36,170 nucleotides of DNA from an uncultured Clostridia bacterium (GCA_947584125.1 CANPWI010000002.1:1-36170); one strand, 5' to 3'; shown: positions 7,782-16,484, numbered from the stretch's first letter. The notes: generated by a model not told the origin, from the letters alone. Program-made: numbers and translations.

Positions 7782-8423
7782 CTACATTTTTCTAAATACC
7801 CCACTTACTTTACCAAGTATTTTACAATCTGGTACAATTATTGGATCCATTGTACTATTTTCTGGTTGTAATCTTATATGGTCTTTTTCTTTATAAAATG
7901 TTTTAACTGTTGCTTCATCTTCTATTAATGCTACTACAATTTCTCCATTTGATGCTGTATTTTGTTTTTTTACTAATATGTAATCTCCATCTAAAATTCC
8001 AGCTTCTATCATGCTTTCTCCTCTAACTGTAAGCATAAATGCTTCAGAATTTCCAACAAAATCTAATGGTATAGGAAATGTATCTGTAACATTTTCAACA
8101 GCAAGTATTGGTGCACCAGCTGTTATTTTTCCAATTACAGGTACTTCTACCATTTCTTTTCCACTATAGAAATCTTTTGGTTCATTTTGTTTTGAACCAC
8201 CTCTTAATAATTTTAATGTTCTTCCTTTTTGTGATTCTTTTTTAATATAGCCTTTTGTTTCTAGTTTATTTAAATATCCATGTACTGTTGCAGTTGAACT
8301 TAATCCTACTGCTTTTCCAATTTCTCTAACTGATGGTGGATATCCTTTTAAATCTACCTGTTTTTCAATAAATTTTAATATAGCCTTTTCTCTTTTATTT
8401 AATTCTTCATCTTTCTTTTTCAA
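7782..8423 (-). CDS. lexA: SOS repressor LexA
   Basis: A 213-residue LexA. Seen: an N-terminal winged helix ('GYPPSVREIGKAVGLSS', residues 28-43), the self-cleavage Ala102-Gly103 bond in 'KITAGAP', and the Ser/Lys dyad S137 (RGESMI) and K174 (ATVKTF). It represses DNA-repair genes and cleaves itself when stimulated by RecA filaments. The start is TTG at 8423: AAGGAG lies at a workable distance and no in-frame ATG is available nearby. It leads the operon lexA-recG-small membrane protein. I could not find a convincing LexA box in its promoter. Confidence 0.96.
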   Translation of the reverse strand: MKKKDEELNKREKAILKFIEKQVDLKGYPPSVREIGKAVGLSSTATVHGYLNKLETKGYIKKESQKGRTLKLLRGGSKQNEPKDFYSGKEMVEVPVIGKITAGAPILAVENVTDTFPIPLDFVGNSEAFMLTVRGESMIEAGILDGDYILVKKQNTASNGEIVVALIEDEATVKTFYKEKDHIRLQPENSTMDPIIVPDCKILGKVSGVFRKM

Positions 8424-8454
8424 GGTAAATCACTCCTTTTTTATATTTGCCATA

Positions 8455-8483
8455 ATGTTATCATACAAACAAAAAAATGTCAA
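8455..8483 (-). promoter_or_regulatory. Promoter of lexA, overlapping the obgE terminator
   Basis: The minus strand reads TTGACA (8483-8478), 17 bases, TAACAT (8460-8455), with TGA directly before the -10 (extended -10 pattern). The -35 hexamer lies inside the 3' arm of the obgE terminator stem, and the terminator's T-tract is the spacer. Confidence 0.7.
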
Positions 8484-8500
8484 ACAAATTTTTGACATTT
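8475..8500 (-). terminator. Terminator of rpiB-trpS-obgE
   Basis: A perfect 10-bp inverted repeat (aaatgtcaaa / tttgacattt) around a six-base loop, with seven T in and after the 3' arm on the minus strand (8477-8471). It begins 14 bases after the obgE stop. Confidence 0.85.
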
Positions 8501-8513
8501 TTATTTTTTCTCA

Positions 8514-9788
8514 TTAATCGTACCATTCAAATTCCCATTCTAAAATTTTTACAGTATCTCCTTCTTTTATTCCTTTTTTCTTGAGTTCTTCTTCTATTCC
8601 TAGTTCTCTAAGTGATTTTTGGAAATAGTGCATTGATTCATTATCTCCTATGTTTATTCTTCCCATTAGTCTTTCAACTGCTGGACCAGATATTATATAC
8701 TCATCATTATCTCTTTTTATTTCAAATTCATTTTTTGTTTCTTTTAATGTGTATACTACTTTTTCATCAATTTCTATTAATTCTTCTTTAGGTAATTGTT
8801 TTAATGTTTTAGAAATATAGCTCATTAGTTCATTTATTCCTTCTCCTGTTGCTGCTGATATTTTAAATAATTCTAATTTTTCTTTTTTTGCTATTTCTTC
8901 TAACTCTTTTAGTCTTTCTTCGTTTTGCATAGAGTCTATTTTATTTGCAACTATTATTTGTTTTCTTTTGCTTAATTTTTCACTATATTTTCTTAATTCT
9001 TCGTTAATTTTATAAAAATCTTCTTTTGGACTTCTACCTTCTATTCCTGAAACATCAATAAAATGTAGCAATAGTCTTGTCCTTTCTACATGTCTTAAAA
9101 ATTGTATTCCAAGCCCTACTCCTTCACTTGCTCCCTCAATAATACCCGGAATATCAGCTATAACAAAGCTATCTCCATATTCTGTTTTTACTACACCTAA
9201 GTTTGGAACTAGTGTTGTAAAATGGTAATCTGCAATTTTTGGTTTTGCTGATGTTACTCTTGATAGGAATGTAGATTTTCCAACATTAGGATACCCTAAT
9301 AATCCAACATCTGCAAGTAATTTAAGTTCTAATATTAGTTCTTTTTCTATTCCTTTTTCTCCGTCTTGAGCAAATCTTGGAGCTTGTCTTGTAGAGGTTG
9401 CAAAATGTGTATTACCTTTTCCACCTCTCCCACCTGGTAAAATAAGCTCTGTTTGTCCTTGATTTGAAAGGTCTGCTACAACTTTTCCTGTTTCTGCATC
9501 TTTTACTACTGTTCCAAGTGGAACTTTAATATATAAGTCTTCTCCACTTTTTCCATAGCAATTATTTCCGCTTCCGTTTTGTCCATTTTGTGCTTTAAAA
9601 TTCTTTTTAAATCTAAAATCAATTAATGTATTAGAGTCTGGGTCAACTGTGAAATATACATTTCCACCTCTTCCACCATCTCCACCATCTGGACCTCCTG
9701 CTGCTACATATTTTTCTCTGCGAAATGTCATAGCTCCGTTTCCACCATCTCCAGATTTTACTGTTATTTTTGCATAATCTGTAAACAT
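8514..9788 (-). CDS. obgE: Obg-family GTPase
   Basis: A 424-residue Obg (CgtA) GTPase, linked to 50S ribosome assembly and, in Bacillus, to stress response and sporulation onset. Seen: the glycine-rich Obg fold (residues 1-157; 'GGDGGRGGNVYF', 'GGRGGKGNTHFAT'), P-loop GYPNVGKST at 165-173, switch 'ADIPGIIEGASEG', 'NKID', and a C-terminal OCT domain from about 345 ('ISGPAVERLMGRINI'). The OCT domain marks the Gram-positive form. GGAGAGA precedes the ATG. Last gene of rpiB-trpS-obgE, 33 bases after trpS. Confidence 0.97.
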   Translation of the reverse strand: MFTDYAKITVKSGDGGNGAMTFRREKYVAAGGPDGGDGGRGGNVYFTVDPDSNTLIDFRFKKNFKAQNGQNGSGNNCYGKSGEDLYIKVPLGTVVKDAETGKVVADLSNQGQTELILPGGRGGKGNTHFATSTRQAPRFAQDGEKGIEKELILELKLLADVGLLGYPNVGKSTFLSRVTSAKPKIADYHFTTLVPNLGVVKTEYGDSFVIADIPGIIEGASEGVGLGIQFLRHVERTRLLLHFIDVSGIEGRSPKEDFYKINEELRKYSEKLSKRKQIIVANKIDSMQNEERLKELEEIAKKEKLELFKISAATGEGINELMSYISKTLKQLPKEELIEIDEKVVYTLKETKNEFEIKRDNDEYIISGPAVERLMGRINIGDNESMHYFQKSLRELGIEEELKKKGIKEGDTVKILEWEFEWYD

Positions 9789-9821
9789 ATCTCTCTCCTT
9801 AATTTTATTTATAATAGAACT

Positions 9822-10829
9822 TTATTGTTCAAAGTAATCTAACTTCATTGCTTTTTTTACCTTTTTCATTGTTTCTTTTGCTTTGTTTCTTGCTTCTTTA
9901 GTTCCTTCTTCTAAAATTTTATCTACTAATTCTGGATGTTCTTCATAATATTTTCTTTTTTCTCTTATAGGCTCTAGCATTTTATTTATATTTTTTGCTA
10001 ATTGTTTCTTACAAGCTACACATCCTCTTTTTCCTGCTTTACATTCTTCACATACTGCTTCTACTTCTTCTTTTGAACTAAATAAATTATGATAATATGA
10101 TACCATACAAATATTAGGGTTTCCTGGATCATCTTTTTTTATTCTTCCTGGATCTGTTAATGCACCCATTACTTTTTTATTTACTACTTCTTCATCATCA
10201 GATAAGTAAATTGCATTTCCTAAGGATTTTCCCATTTTTTCGTTACCATCTAATCCTTTTATTCTTTTTTGTGTTGAAAGTACAGCTTCTGGTTCTTTTA
10301 AAATTTCTCCATATATACTATTAAACTTTCTAACTATTTCTCTTGTTTGTTCTATTAATGGTAATTGGTCTTCTCCAACTGGAACAAGTTCTCCTTCTAA
10401 TGCTGTTATGTCTGCTGCTTGACTAACAGGATAACCTAAAAATCCATAAGTTACACTTTCTCCAAATATATCTTTCTTTTGAGCAATTTCTGTTTTTACT
10501 GTTGGGTTTCTTTCAAGTCTTGAAATTGTAACAAGGTTTGAATAATATACTGTAAGTTCTGCCACTTCTGGAATCATAGATTGTATGTATATAGTTGTTT
10601 TTTTAGGGTCTATTCCAACTGATAAATAATCCATTACCACTTCTCTAACATTTTTTCTAACTTTTTCTGGGTTATTAAAATTATCTGTTAATGCTTGAAC
10701 ATCTGCAACTAAAATATAACTTTTATATTCATCTTGTAATTTAACTCTATTTTGTAATGAACCAAAATAATGACCAATATGTAATCGTCCTGTAGGTCTA
10801 TCACCTGTTACTATTATTTTTTTATCCAT
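9822..10829 (-). CDS. trpS: Tryptophan--tRNA ligase with a four-Cys iron-sulfur-type motif
   Basis: A 335-residue class I TrpRS. Seen: the HIGH motif in 'PTGRLHIGHYFGS' (17-20), the KMSKS loop as KMGKS (198-202), and the tryptophan pocket region 'YGFLGYPVSQAADI'. In addition it carries C241-x21-C263-x6-C270-x2-C273, plus C260. Thermotoga maritima TrpRS has C-x22-C-x6-C-x2-C and binds a [4Fe-4S] cluster near the anticodon-recognition region, so this protein probably does too. B. subtilis and E. coli TrpRS lack this set. It is the middle gene of rpiB-trpS-obgE. No T-box precedes it, so its control follows the rpiB promoter. Confidence 0.96.
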   Translation of the reverse strand: MDKKIIVTGDRPTGRLHIGHYFGSLQNRVKLQDEYKSYILVADVQALTDNFNNPEKVRKNVREVVMDYLSVGIDPKKTTIYIQSMIPEVAELTVYYSNLVTISRLERNPTVKTEIAQKKDIFGESVTYGFLGYPVSQAADITALEGELVPVGEDQLPLIEQTREIVRKFNSIYGEILKEPEAVLSTQKRIKGLDGNEKMGKSLGNAIYLSDDEEVVNKKVMGALTDPGRIKKDDPGNPNICMVSYYHNLFSSKEEVEAVCEECKAGKRGCVACKKQLAKNINKMLEPIREKRKYYEEHPELVDKILEEGTKEARNKAKETMKKVKKAMKLDYFEQ

Positions 10830-10844
10830 AATTCCATATCCTTT

Positions 10845-11291
10845 CTATTTCATATTTTCTTTTTCAATTTCGTCAATCATCTTTAGTCTTTCTTCATGTC
10901 TTCCTCCATCAAATTCTGTTGCTATCCACATTCTTACAATACATATTGCTTCATGTACGCTTAAATAATCTGAACCAAGTGCTAAAACATTTGTATTACC
11001 ATGTGCTCTTGACATTTTAGCTCCTTGTTCTGTTGAAATATTTGCACATCTAATTCCTTTAAATTTATTTGCTACTATGCTCATTCCTATACCAGACCCA
11101 CATATTAATATTCCTTTTTCACATTCTTTATTTTGCACAGCTTTAGAAACTTCTTTTGCAATATTTGGATAATCAACTCTTTCCTCTGAGAATGTTCCTA
11201 AATCTTTAATTTCTATTCCACTTTCATCTAAATATCTTTTTATTTCTTCTTTTAATTTATATCCTCTATGGTCACAACCTAATGCTATCAT
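10845..11291 (-). CDS. rpiB: Ribose-5-phosphate isomerase B
   Basis: A 148-residue RpiB/LacAB-family sugar-phosphate isomerase that interconverts ribose-5-phosphate and ribulose-5-phosphate. Seen: 'GCDHRGYKLKEEI', the catalytic Cys64 in 'ILICGSGIGMSI', His97 in 'SRAHGNTNVLALG' and the C-terminal 'EFDGGRHEERL'. The start was set at 11291: the sequence GGAGGT lies just before it and overlaps an earlier in-frame ATG five codons upstream, which therefore is part of the ribosome site. First gene of rpiB-trpS-obgE. An allose-6-phosphate activity is possible in this family, but no allose genes are nearby. Confidence 0.95.
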   Translation of the reverse strand: MIALGCDHRGYKLKEEIKRYLDESGIEIKDLGTFSEERVDYPNIAKEVSKAVQNKECEKGILICGSGIGMSIVANKFKGIRCANISTEQGAKMSRAHGNTNVLALGSDYLSVHEAICIVRMWIATEFDGGRHEERLKMIDEIEKENMK

Positions 11292-11318
11292 ATTTTCTAC
11301 CTCCATTTCTTTTTTCTT

Positions 11319-11347
11319 AATATACCATAAACCCGTCGAAAATACAA
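11319..11347 (-). promoter_or_regulatory. Promoter of rpiB-trpS-obgE
   Basis: The minus strand reads TTGTAT (11347-11342), 17 bases, TATATT (11324-11319), 27 bases ahead of the start codon. It lies in the divergent region shared with ylbJ. Confidence 0.65.
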
Positions 11348-11423
11348 TATATAGTGTTCTTTATTTCATATTTTTTTATATTAGTAATATATTTATATAA
11401 ATATATTATTCTAGGAGGAAACT

Positions 11424-12614
11424 ATGCAAAAACATTCTTTTAAATGTTTTACTCTTTCAGTAAAACATAATATACTCCCTTTTTTATTTGTTTTGTTTAC
11501 AATATTTTTAGTTATTTTTTCAAAGCAAAATTTAACAGCTACTCATGATGGTTTATTATTATGTGTAAATTCAGTAGTTCCTTCTCTTTTTCCTTTTTTT
11601 ATTGCTACCGAATTACTTGGATATACAAATTTAATATCTTATTTAGGTAAGTTATTTAACAAAATAATGAGACCTTTTTTTAATGTTCCAGGTGAAGGTG
11701 CTTTTGCTTTTATTATGGGAATTATTAGTGGCTATCCAGTTGGTGCAAAAATTGTATCTAAACTTTATGATGATGGTTTATGTACAAAGGTAGAGGCTGA
11801 AAGACTGCTTGCTTTTACAAATAATTCTGGTCCGCTTTTTATTATTGGTACTGTTGGTATTAGTTTATTTAGTAATTCTACAATAGGCATTTTACTTTTT
11901 ATAACACATTTACTTGCTAGCTTAACAGTAGCATTTTTATTTAGATTTTGGAAAGCGAGTTCTAAATTTAATAATGAACCAGAATATAGATTTTCTGATA
12001 ATAAAAATAAAAATGTTGAATTTAAAGATTTAGGAGAGGTTCTTTCAAAAAGTATTTCTAATGCAATATCTTCTGTTGTTTTAATTGGCGGTTTTGTTGT
12101 GTTTTTTAGTGTAGTTCTTTCTATACTTAATAATTGTGGCTTTTTATCATTGTTAGCCAACATACTTACTCCTATATTTAATTTCTTTCATATTAATACA
12201 AGTTTTATTAAGCCTATTTTGTCTGGAATCATTGAGCTTACTAATGGTTTGAAACTTACAAGTAATATTTCTATTAAAGAGATATCTATAAATATAATTA
12301 TTTGTTCGTTTTTACTTGGTTTTGGAGGTTTTTCAGTATTATTACAAGTATTTAGTATTATTGCAAAGTCTGGATTATCTATAAAATCATATTTTATTGG
12401 TAAGCTTCTTCATGGAACTATTGCAAGTATTTATACTTTTTTGGTAATTAAATATATCCCTTATTTTAATTTTGATATAACACCTGTTTTTTCACAAGCT
12501 AATAATTCTTTAGTACTTAGTTATATAAATAAATATAATTTAATTATTTTATTAGTAATACTTGCTCTATCATCTATTTTAATTTTTAAAAGAAAAAAAG
12601 CATATAAAACTTAG
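11424..12614 (+). CDS. ylbJ: Sporulation integral membrane protein YlbJ
   Basis: A 396-residue polytopic membrane protein matching YlbJ, a nucleoside-recognition ('Gate') domain family conserved in spore formers; B. subtilis ylbJ is in the sigma-E regulon and is needed for proper spores. Seen: about eight hydrophobic segments, 'HDGLLLCVNSVVPSLFPFF', 'GYPVGAK', 'FTNNSGPLFIIGTVG', and near the end 'GFGGFSVLLQVFSI' with 'KLLHGTIAS'. An AGGAGG site precedes the ATG at the right distance. It is divergent from rpiB. The upstream A/T stretch contains TCATATT, similar to a sigma-E -35, but no good matching -10, so its control is not shown by sequence. Confidence 0.9.
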   Translation: MQKHSFKCFTLSVKHNILPFLFVLFTIFLVIFSKQNLTATHDGLLLCVNSVVPSLFPFFIATELLGYTNLISYLGKLFNKIMRPFFNVPGEGAFAFIMGIISGYPVGAKIVSKLYDDGLCTKVEAERLLAFTNNSGPLFIIGTVGISLFSNSTIGILLFITHLLASLTVAFLFRFWKASSKFNNEPEYRFSDNKNKNVEFKDLGEVLSKSISNAISSVVLIGGFVVFFSVVLSILNNCGFLSLLANILTPIFNFFHINTSFIKPILSGIIELTNGLKLTSNISIKEISINIIICSFLLGFGGFSVLLQVFSIIAKSGLSIKSYFIGKLLHGTIASIYTFLVIKYIPYFNFDITPVFSQANNSLVLSYINKYNLIILLVILALSSILIFKRKKAYKT

Positions 12615-12641
12615 TTTTTGAATATTTATATTACGAATATG

Positions 12642-12662
12642 TAGGAAAGTACCTTTTTCCTA
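12642..12662 (+). other. Weak hairpin after ylbJ
   Basis: A 7-bp stem (taggaaa / tttccta) lies in the 102-base gap between ylbJ and the next gene. No T-run follows it, so it is a poor terminator; it may only reduce readthrough. Confidence 0.3.
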
Positions 12663-12716
12663 TTATATAAAAAATATTTTTTTATAAGCAATATAAATTG
12701 CTAGAATGGAGGTTTT

Positions 12717-12947
12717 ATGGATAAAAATACAGATTTTAATAATTTTTCTCAATATGATAATTTAGGCTATGACCCAAGTATGTACGATATGTATAAAGAC
12801 CCATTGTTTAATCCAATGGCACAGTATGAGCAAGCTTATATGTATTATAGATGTATGTGTATGCAATTAGATTACAAAATAAAATGTAAGGAATATGAGA
12901 AAATCTGCTTATCTAAGGATTCAAAAACTGAAAGAAGAGTTGAATAA
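12717..12947 (+). CDS. Small Tyr/Met-rich protein of unknown function
   Basis: A 76-residue protein that I do not recognise. It is unusually rich in Tyr and Met, with 'DNLGYDPSMYDMYKDPLF', 'YEQAYMYYRCMCMQLDY' and a Lys/Cys-containing charged tail. It has no signal peptide or transmembrane helix. A perfect GGAGG with six-base spacing makes it a convincing gene. It follows the sporulation gene ylbJ on the same strand, and its composition resembles small spore-coat-associated proteins, so a role in the spore is possible. That is context inference only. It ends in the convergent terminator shared with pdp. Confidence 0.75.
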   Translation: MDKNTDFNNFSQYDNLGYDPSMYDMYKDPLFNPMAQYEQAYMYYRCMCMQLDYKIKCKEYEKICLSKDSKTERRVE

Positions 12948-12960
12948 TTAAATTCAACTC
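12937..12960. terminator. Shared convergent terminator between the small protein gene and pdp
   Basis: A perfect 9-bp inverted repeat (gagttgaat / attcaactc) around a six-base loop, overlapping the stop codon of the plus-strand gene and ending one base before the pdp stop. T-rich sequence follows on the plus strand; the minus side reads TTCTTTC. Confidence 0.75.
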
Positions 12961-12961
12961 T

Positions 12962-14263
12962 TTATATTATATCTATAATAGATGCTTGTTTTTCTACATT
13001 TTCTTCAGATATTTTAATAACATTTTCTAGCTCTTTTACAGCGTTTTTTGTTTTTATTTCATCATCACCATGCGCATAAGCTAAAATTTCACCTTGCTTA
13101 ACATAGTTACTTGTTTTCTTTTCTAAAACTATACCTACTTTATTGTTAATTTTATCTTCTTTTTTTAATCTTCCAGCTCCTAAACTTTGTGATATTTTTC
13201 CTATTTCTAAGGCATTAATTTCTTTTACATATCCACTTTTTGTTGCTATTACTGGTAATATATATTTTGCTTTTTCAAATAAATTTGTATTTTCTATGTA
13301 TCTTACATCTCCTCCTTGAGTTTTAACAAGTTCTTTTAGTTTTTCAAGTGCTTTTCCATTTTCTATTGTTTTCATCATATTTATTTTATTTTCTTCTAAA
13401 TCATTTCCTTTTCCTGCTAATTTTATTATATATGCTCCTAATTCTAATATAATTTCTTTTACATCTTCTTGCATATTTCCTTTTAGTGCTTCTACTACCT
13501 CTATTATTTCTAATGAATTTCCAACTGCTTTTCCTAATGGTTCGTTCATATTAGTTATTACGCATACTGTTTCTTTGTTTGCAAGTTTTCCTATTTCCTT
13601 CATTGTTTTTGAAAGTAATACTGCATCTTCTTTATTTTTCATAAAAGCACCTTTTCCAACTGTAACATCTAAAACCAACTTGTTTGCTCCTGCTGCAATT
13701 TTTTTGCTCATTATGCTTGATGCTATTAATGGTATGCTTTCTGTACAACTTATGGTATCTCTTAATGCATATATTTTTTTATCTGCTGGTGCTAAATTTA
13801 AGGTTTGACCTATTAAACTAATTCCTATATTCTCTACATTTTTTATAAATTCATCTATTGAAATATTTGTTTTATAACCTGGTATTGATTCTAATTTGTC
13901 TACTGTTCCTCCAGTAAAACCTAGTCCTCTACCTGACATTTTTGCTACTGGAATTCCCATTGCAGAAATTATTGGCATTAAAATTATTGTTACTTTATCT
14001 CCTACTCCTCCTGTACTATGTTTATCTACCACATTTTCTCCAAATTTTGATAAATCTAATACATCTCCTGAATATGCCATTGCTAAAGTTAAATTAGTAA
14101 TTTCTTCTTTACTCATTCCTTTTATATATATTGCCATTATAAGTGCTGCTGCTTGATAGTCTGTTATTTCTTCTTTTGTATATCCATTAATAAAAAATTC
14201 TATTTCTTCTTTTGATAATTCATTGCCATCTCTTTTTTTAGCTATTATATCTAATATATTCAT
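12962..14263 (-). CDS. pdp: Pyrimidine-nucleoside phosphorylase
   Basis: A 433-residue member of the thymidine/pyrimidine-nucleoside phosphorylase family, which splits uridine or (deoxy)thymidine with phosphate in nucleoside salvage. Seen: the phosphate-binding KHSTGGVGDK at 81-90, the family signature SGRGLGFTGGT at 110-120 followed by 'DKLESIPGY', and 'ALRDTISCTESIPLIASSIMSKK'. The C-terminal domain 'GYVKEINALEIG' is complete. The ATG at 14263 follows GGAGGATATA; an ATG ten codons earlier lacks a site. No deoxyribose or nucleoside transport genes adjoin it. Preference between uridine and thymidine cannot be decided by eye; Pdp is the usual Bacillota form. Confidence 0.93.
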   Translation of the reverse strand: MNILDIIAKKRDGNELSKEEIEFFINGYTKEEITDYQAAALIMAIYIKGMSKEEITNLTLAMAYSGDVLDLSKFGENVVDKHSTGGVGDKVTIILMPIISAMGIPVAKMSGRGLGFTGGTVDKLESIPGYKTNISIDEFIKNVENIGISLIGQTLNLAPADKKIYALRDTISCTESIPLIASSIMSKKIAAGANKLVLDVTVGKGAFMKNKEDAVLLSKTMKEIGKLANKETVCVITNMNEPLGKAVGNSLEIIEVVEALKGNMQEDVKEIILELGAYIIKLAGKGNDLEENKINMMKTIENGKALEKLKELVKTQGGDVRYIENTNLFEKAKYILPVIATKSGYVKEINALEIGKISQSLGAGRLKKEDKINNKVGIVLEKKTSNYVKQGEILAYAHGDDEIKTKNAVKELENVIKISEENVEKQASIIDII

Positions 14264-14346
14264 TATATCCTCCATTTTTGTTTTAATGAACAAATTTTTT
14301 TACTCTATAGAAAAGTATATATTTTTATAATTATTTTTTAGAATAT

Positions 14347-14381
14347 AAAAATAAAAGGACATTTAATATCCTTTTATTTTT
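14347..14381 (-). terminator. Terminator after the HU gene
   Basis: A perfect 13-bp stem (aaaaataaaagga / tccttttattttt) around a nine-base loop, with a T-rich 3' arm on the minus strand. It starts about 20 bases after the HU stop. Confidence 0.85.
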
Positions 14382-14399
14382 ACACACATTTATTTTTAA

Positions 14400-14678
14400 T
14401 TATTTTTTGTTAACTAAATCTTTTAATGCTTTACCAGCTTTGAATACTGGAGCTTTTGATGCAGGTATTTTGATTTCTACTTTAGTTTGTGGATTTCTAC
14501 CTTTTCTTGCAGCTCTGTTTCTAACTTCGAAAGAACCAAATCCTACTAATTGTACTTTTTCTCCTTTTACTAAAGCTTCTGTTATTACTTCTGTGAAAGC
14601 ATTAACTGCTGCCTCTGCATTTTTCTTTGTTTCTCCTGTTTTTGCAGCCATTGCCGCGATTAAATCTGATTTGTTCAT
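14400..14678 (-). CDS. hup: HU-type DNA-binding protein
   Basis: A 92-residue HU/IHF-family nucleoid protein. Seen: 'MNKSDLIAAMAAKTG', the helical 'AEAAVNAFTEVITEAL', and the DNA-binding arm 'GFGSFEVRNRAARKGRNPQT'. It bends and packages DNA. It has its own leader of about 170 bases, containing a small hairpin (tgtagaa / ttctaca, 14713-14731), and a strong terminator. GGAGGT precedes the ATG. It follows the flippase gene on the same strand. In many Clostridia HU lies beside spoVB/mazG, so this neighbourhood is normal. Confidence 0.97.
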   Translation of the reverse strand: MNKSDLIAAMAAKTGETKKNAEAAVNAFTEVITEALVKGEKVQLVGFGSFEVRNRAARKGRNPQTKVEIKIPASKAPVFKAGKALKDLVNKK

Positions 14679-14852
14679 TATAAACTACCTCCTATAAAAG
14701 TTTGATATCTTCTGTAGAATTTGCTTCTACAACTTAAATATTCGCCTTTTTTTTATAAAATCCTTCTTTTTTTTTATATTTTTTTATTAAAATTGCCTTT
14801 GTTTAGCTGTTTTTTTATGTTTTGTTTTTAAAACAACGATATTTTAATCTCT

Positions 14853-16484
14853 TTAATCCGCATATATTCCAAGCTTTTCAAGGATTTTTACAAGCTTATT
14901 ACCATATGGAATCATACACATTTCTTCTTTGGTAAAAATTTTTAAAATTACTATTAATATTGCATAAATTATAACTGCAGATATTAATGCTATTAATGTA
15001 ACTATTTTTCCTGGAAGGATTCCTAATAATATATTGTATATAAAATATGAAATTATACACATAATTATTGTTGCAATAATTGGCTTTACTATAAAATTTG
15101 AAACTTTTAAATCTATTTTCATACTTTTCATTAGTATATAAAAACTTATTACAAATGCTATAAAAACATTTACAACTGATGCAATAGCTGCTCCATTTAC
15201 TCCAATTTTTGGGTTTGATATTAATACAATATTTAAAATAAATTTAACAATTAACCCTATTGCTGAAGCTATTGCTGGAACCATAACTCTTCCTAAACCT
15301 TGCAATGCTCCATTTACTGTTTGCATTAAAACTGCAAATATTATTGTTAATGCACTTATTTGTAATAAAAACGCACCTGATGCTGCATTTGGAAATAGTA
15401 ATTGTAAAATTGGCTCAGCAAATATAAACATTCCAAATGTACATGGTAAACCTAAAATCATTGTAACCATTAATGAAAACTTAACCCTTTTATTTGCATT
15501 TTCCATATTATTTGTTGCTTTTGCAGATGCTATTGTTGGTACTAATGCTGTAGCAAATGCTACATTAAATGATAGTGGTAATGTTATTAGTGTGTCTACT
15601 TTTCCACTTAATATTCCATATTGCACTTTTGCTTCTGTTTCAGTTAGGAAAGCTTTTAGTCCTCTTACTACTGTTATTGAATCTATATTTTTTCCTAGAG
15701 ATGTCATTATAGCACTTAATGAAATTGGTATTGATACATATAAGATTTTCTTTATAATACTTTTTATTCTTTCTGGTTTATAATTTACTGTATTTTTTAT
15801 TTCTTGTGCAATTTCTTTTTTTCCTTTTTTATAGTATAGATATAAATAAGCAAAACTTAAAAATACTGATAAAGTTGTTGCAAGGTTTGCTCCTGCTGCC
15901 ATAATTTTAGTATTTGTTCCATATATTAAACATACCATTTCTACTACTATAACTGTTAATAATGTTTTAAAAACTTGCTCTAATGTTTGAGATTTTGCAG
16001 TTACAGATAAATGCTCTCGACCATTAAAATATCCTCTAATAACAGATGCAATAGCTACAAAAAATATAGATGGTGATAATGCAACTAAAGTTAATTCTGC
16101 TTCTGGTATTTGTAGTAGTGTATTTGAAATATACCCTGCTCCTAAAAATAGTATTAATGTACCAATCAAACCTAAAATTCCAAATGTAGCAAATGATATT
16201 TTGAACACCCTATGTGCTCCTTTATGGTCACCTACTGCAACTCTTTCTGATACAAGCTTTGAAATTGCGTTTGGTACACCCACAGATGAGAGTGTTAATA
16301 ATAATGCATAAATTTGATATCCACTACTATATATTGCATTTCCTTCATCCCCAAAGCCTTCTCTATTTGTTAAATATAGCTTATATATCAGTCCTAATAG
16401 TTTTATTAATACCTGTGAAACCATTAGAACTAGAACACCTTTCATAAAGCTTTCTGTTTTATTTTTCTTCTTCGTTTTTTGCAT
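14853..16484 (-). CDS. spoVB: SpoVB/MurJ-type polysaccharide (lipid II) flippase
   Basis: A 543-residue MOP-superfamily exporter with about 14 hydrophobic segments. Seen: a charged N-terminus, then 'GLIYKLYLTNREGFGDEGNAIY', 'VGVPNAISKLVSE', 'RGYFNGREHLSVTAKSQTLEQ' and 'GALQGLGRVMVPAIAS', patterns of the SpoVB/YtgP group. These proteins move lipid-linked precursors across the membrane: YtgP acts as a lipid II flippase in B. subtilis, SpoVB in the spore cortex. Which of the two roles applies here cannot be read from the sequence. The ATG at 16484 was chosen because AAAGGA precedes it; an ATG five codons earlier overlaps that site. HU lies downstream. Confidence 0.88.
   Translation of the reverse strand: MQKTKKKNKTESFMKGVLVLMVSQVLIKLLGLIYKLYLTNREGFGDEGNAIYSSGYQIYALLLTLSSVGVPNAISKLVSERVAVGDHKGAHRVFKISFATFGILGLIGTLILFLGAGYISNTLLQIPEAELTLVALSPSIFFVAIASVIRGYFNGREHLSVTAKSQTLEQVFKTLLTVIVVEMVCLIYGTNTKIMAAGANLATTLSVFLSFAYLYLYYKKGKKEIAQEIKNTVNYKPERIKSIIKKILYVSIPISLSAIMTSLGKNIDSITVVRGLKAFLTETEAKVQYGILSGKVDTLITLPLSFNVAFATALVPTIASAKATNNMENANKRVKFSLMVTMILGLPCTFGMFIFAEPILQLLFPNAASGAFLLQISALTIIFAVLMQTVNGALQGLGRVMVPAIASAIGLIVKFILNIVLISNPKIGVNGAAIASVVNVFIAFVISFYILMKSMKIDLKVSNFIVKPIIATIIMCIISYFIYNILLGILPGKIVTLIALISAVIIYAILIVILKIFTKEEMCMIPYGNKLVKILEKLGIYAD

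Noticed and set aside
8424..8513. A LexA (SOS) box upstream of lexA
   Set aside because: No sequence close to GAAC-N4-GTTC was found; the inverted repeat there is the obgE terminator.
11348..11423. A sigma-E promoter for ylbJ
   Set aside because: TCATATT resembles a -35, but no acceptable -10 lies at the right distance in the all-A/T stretch.
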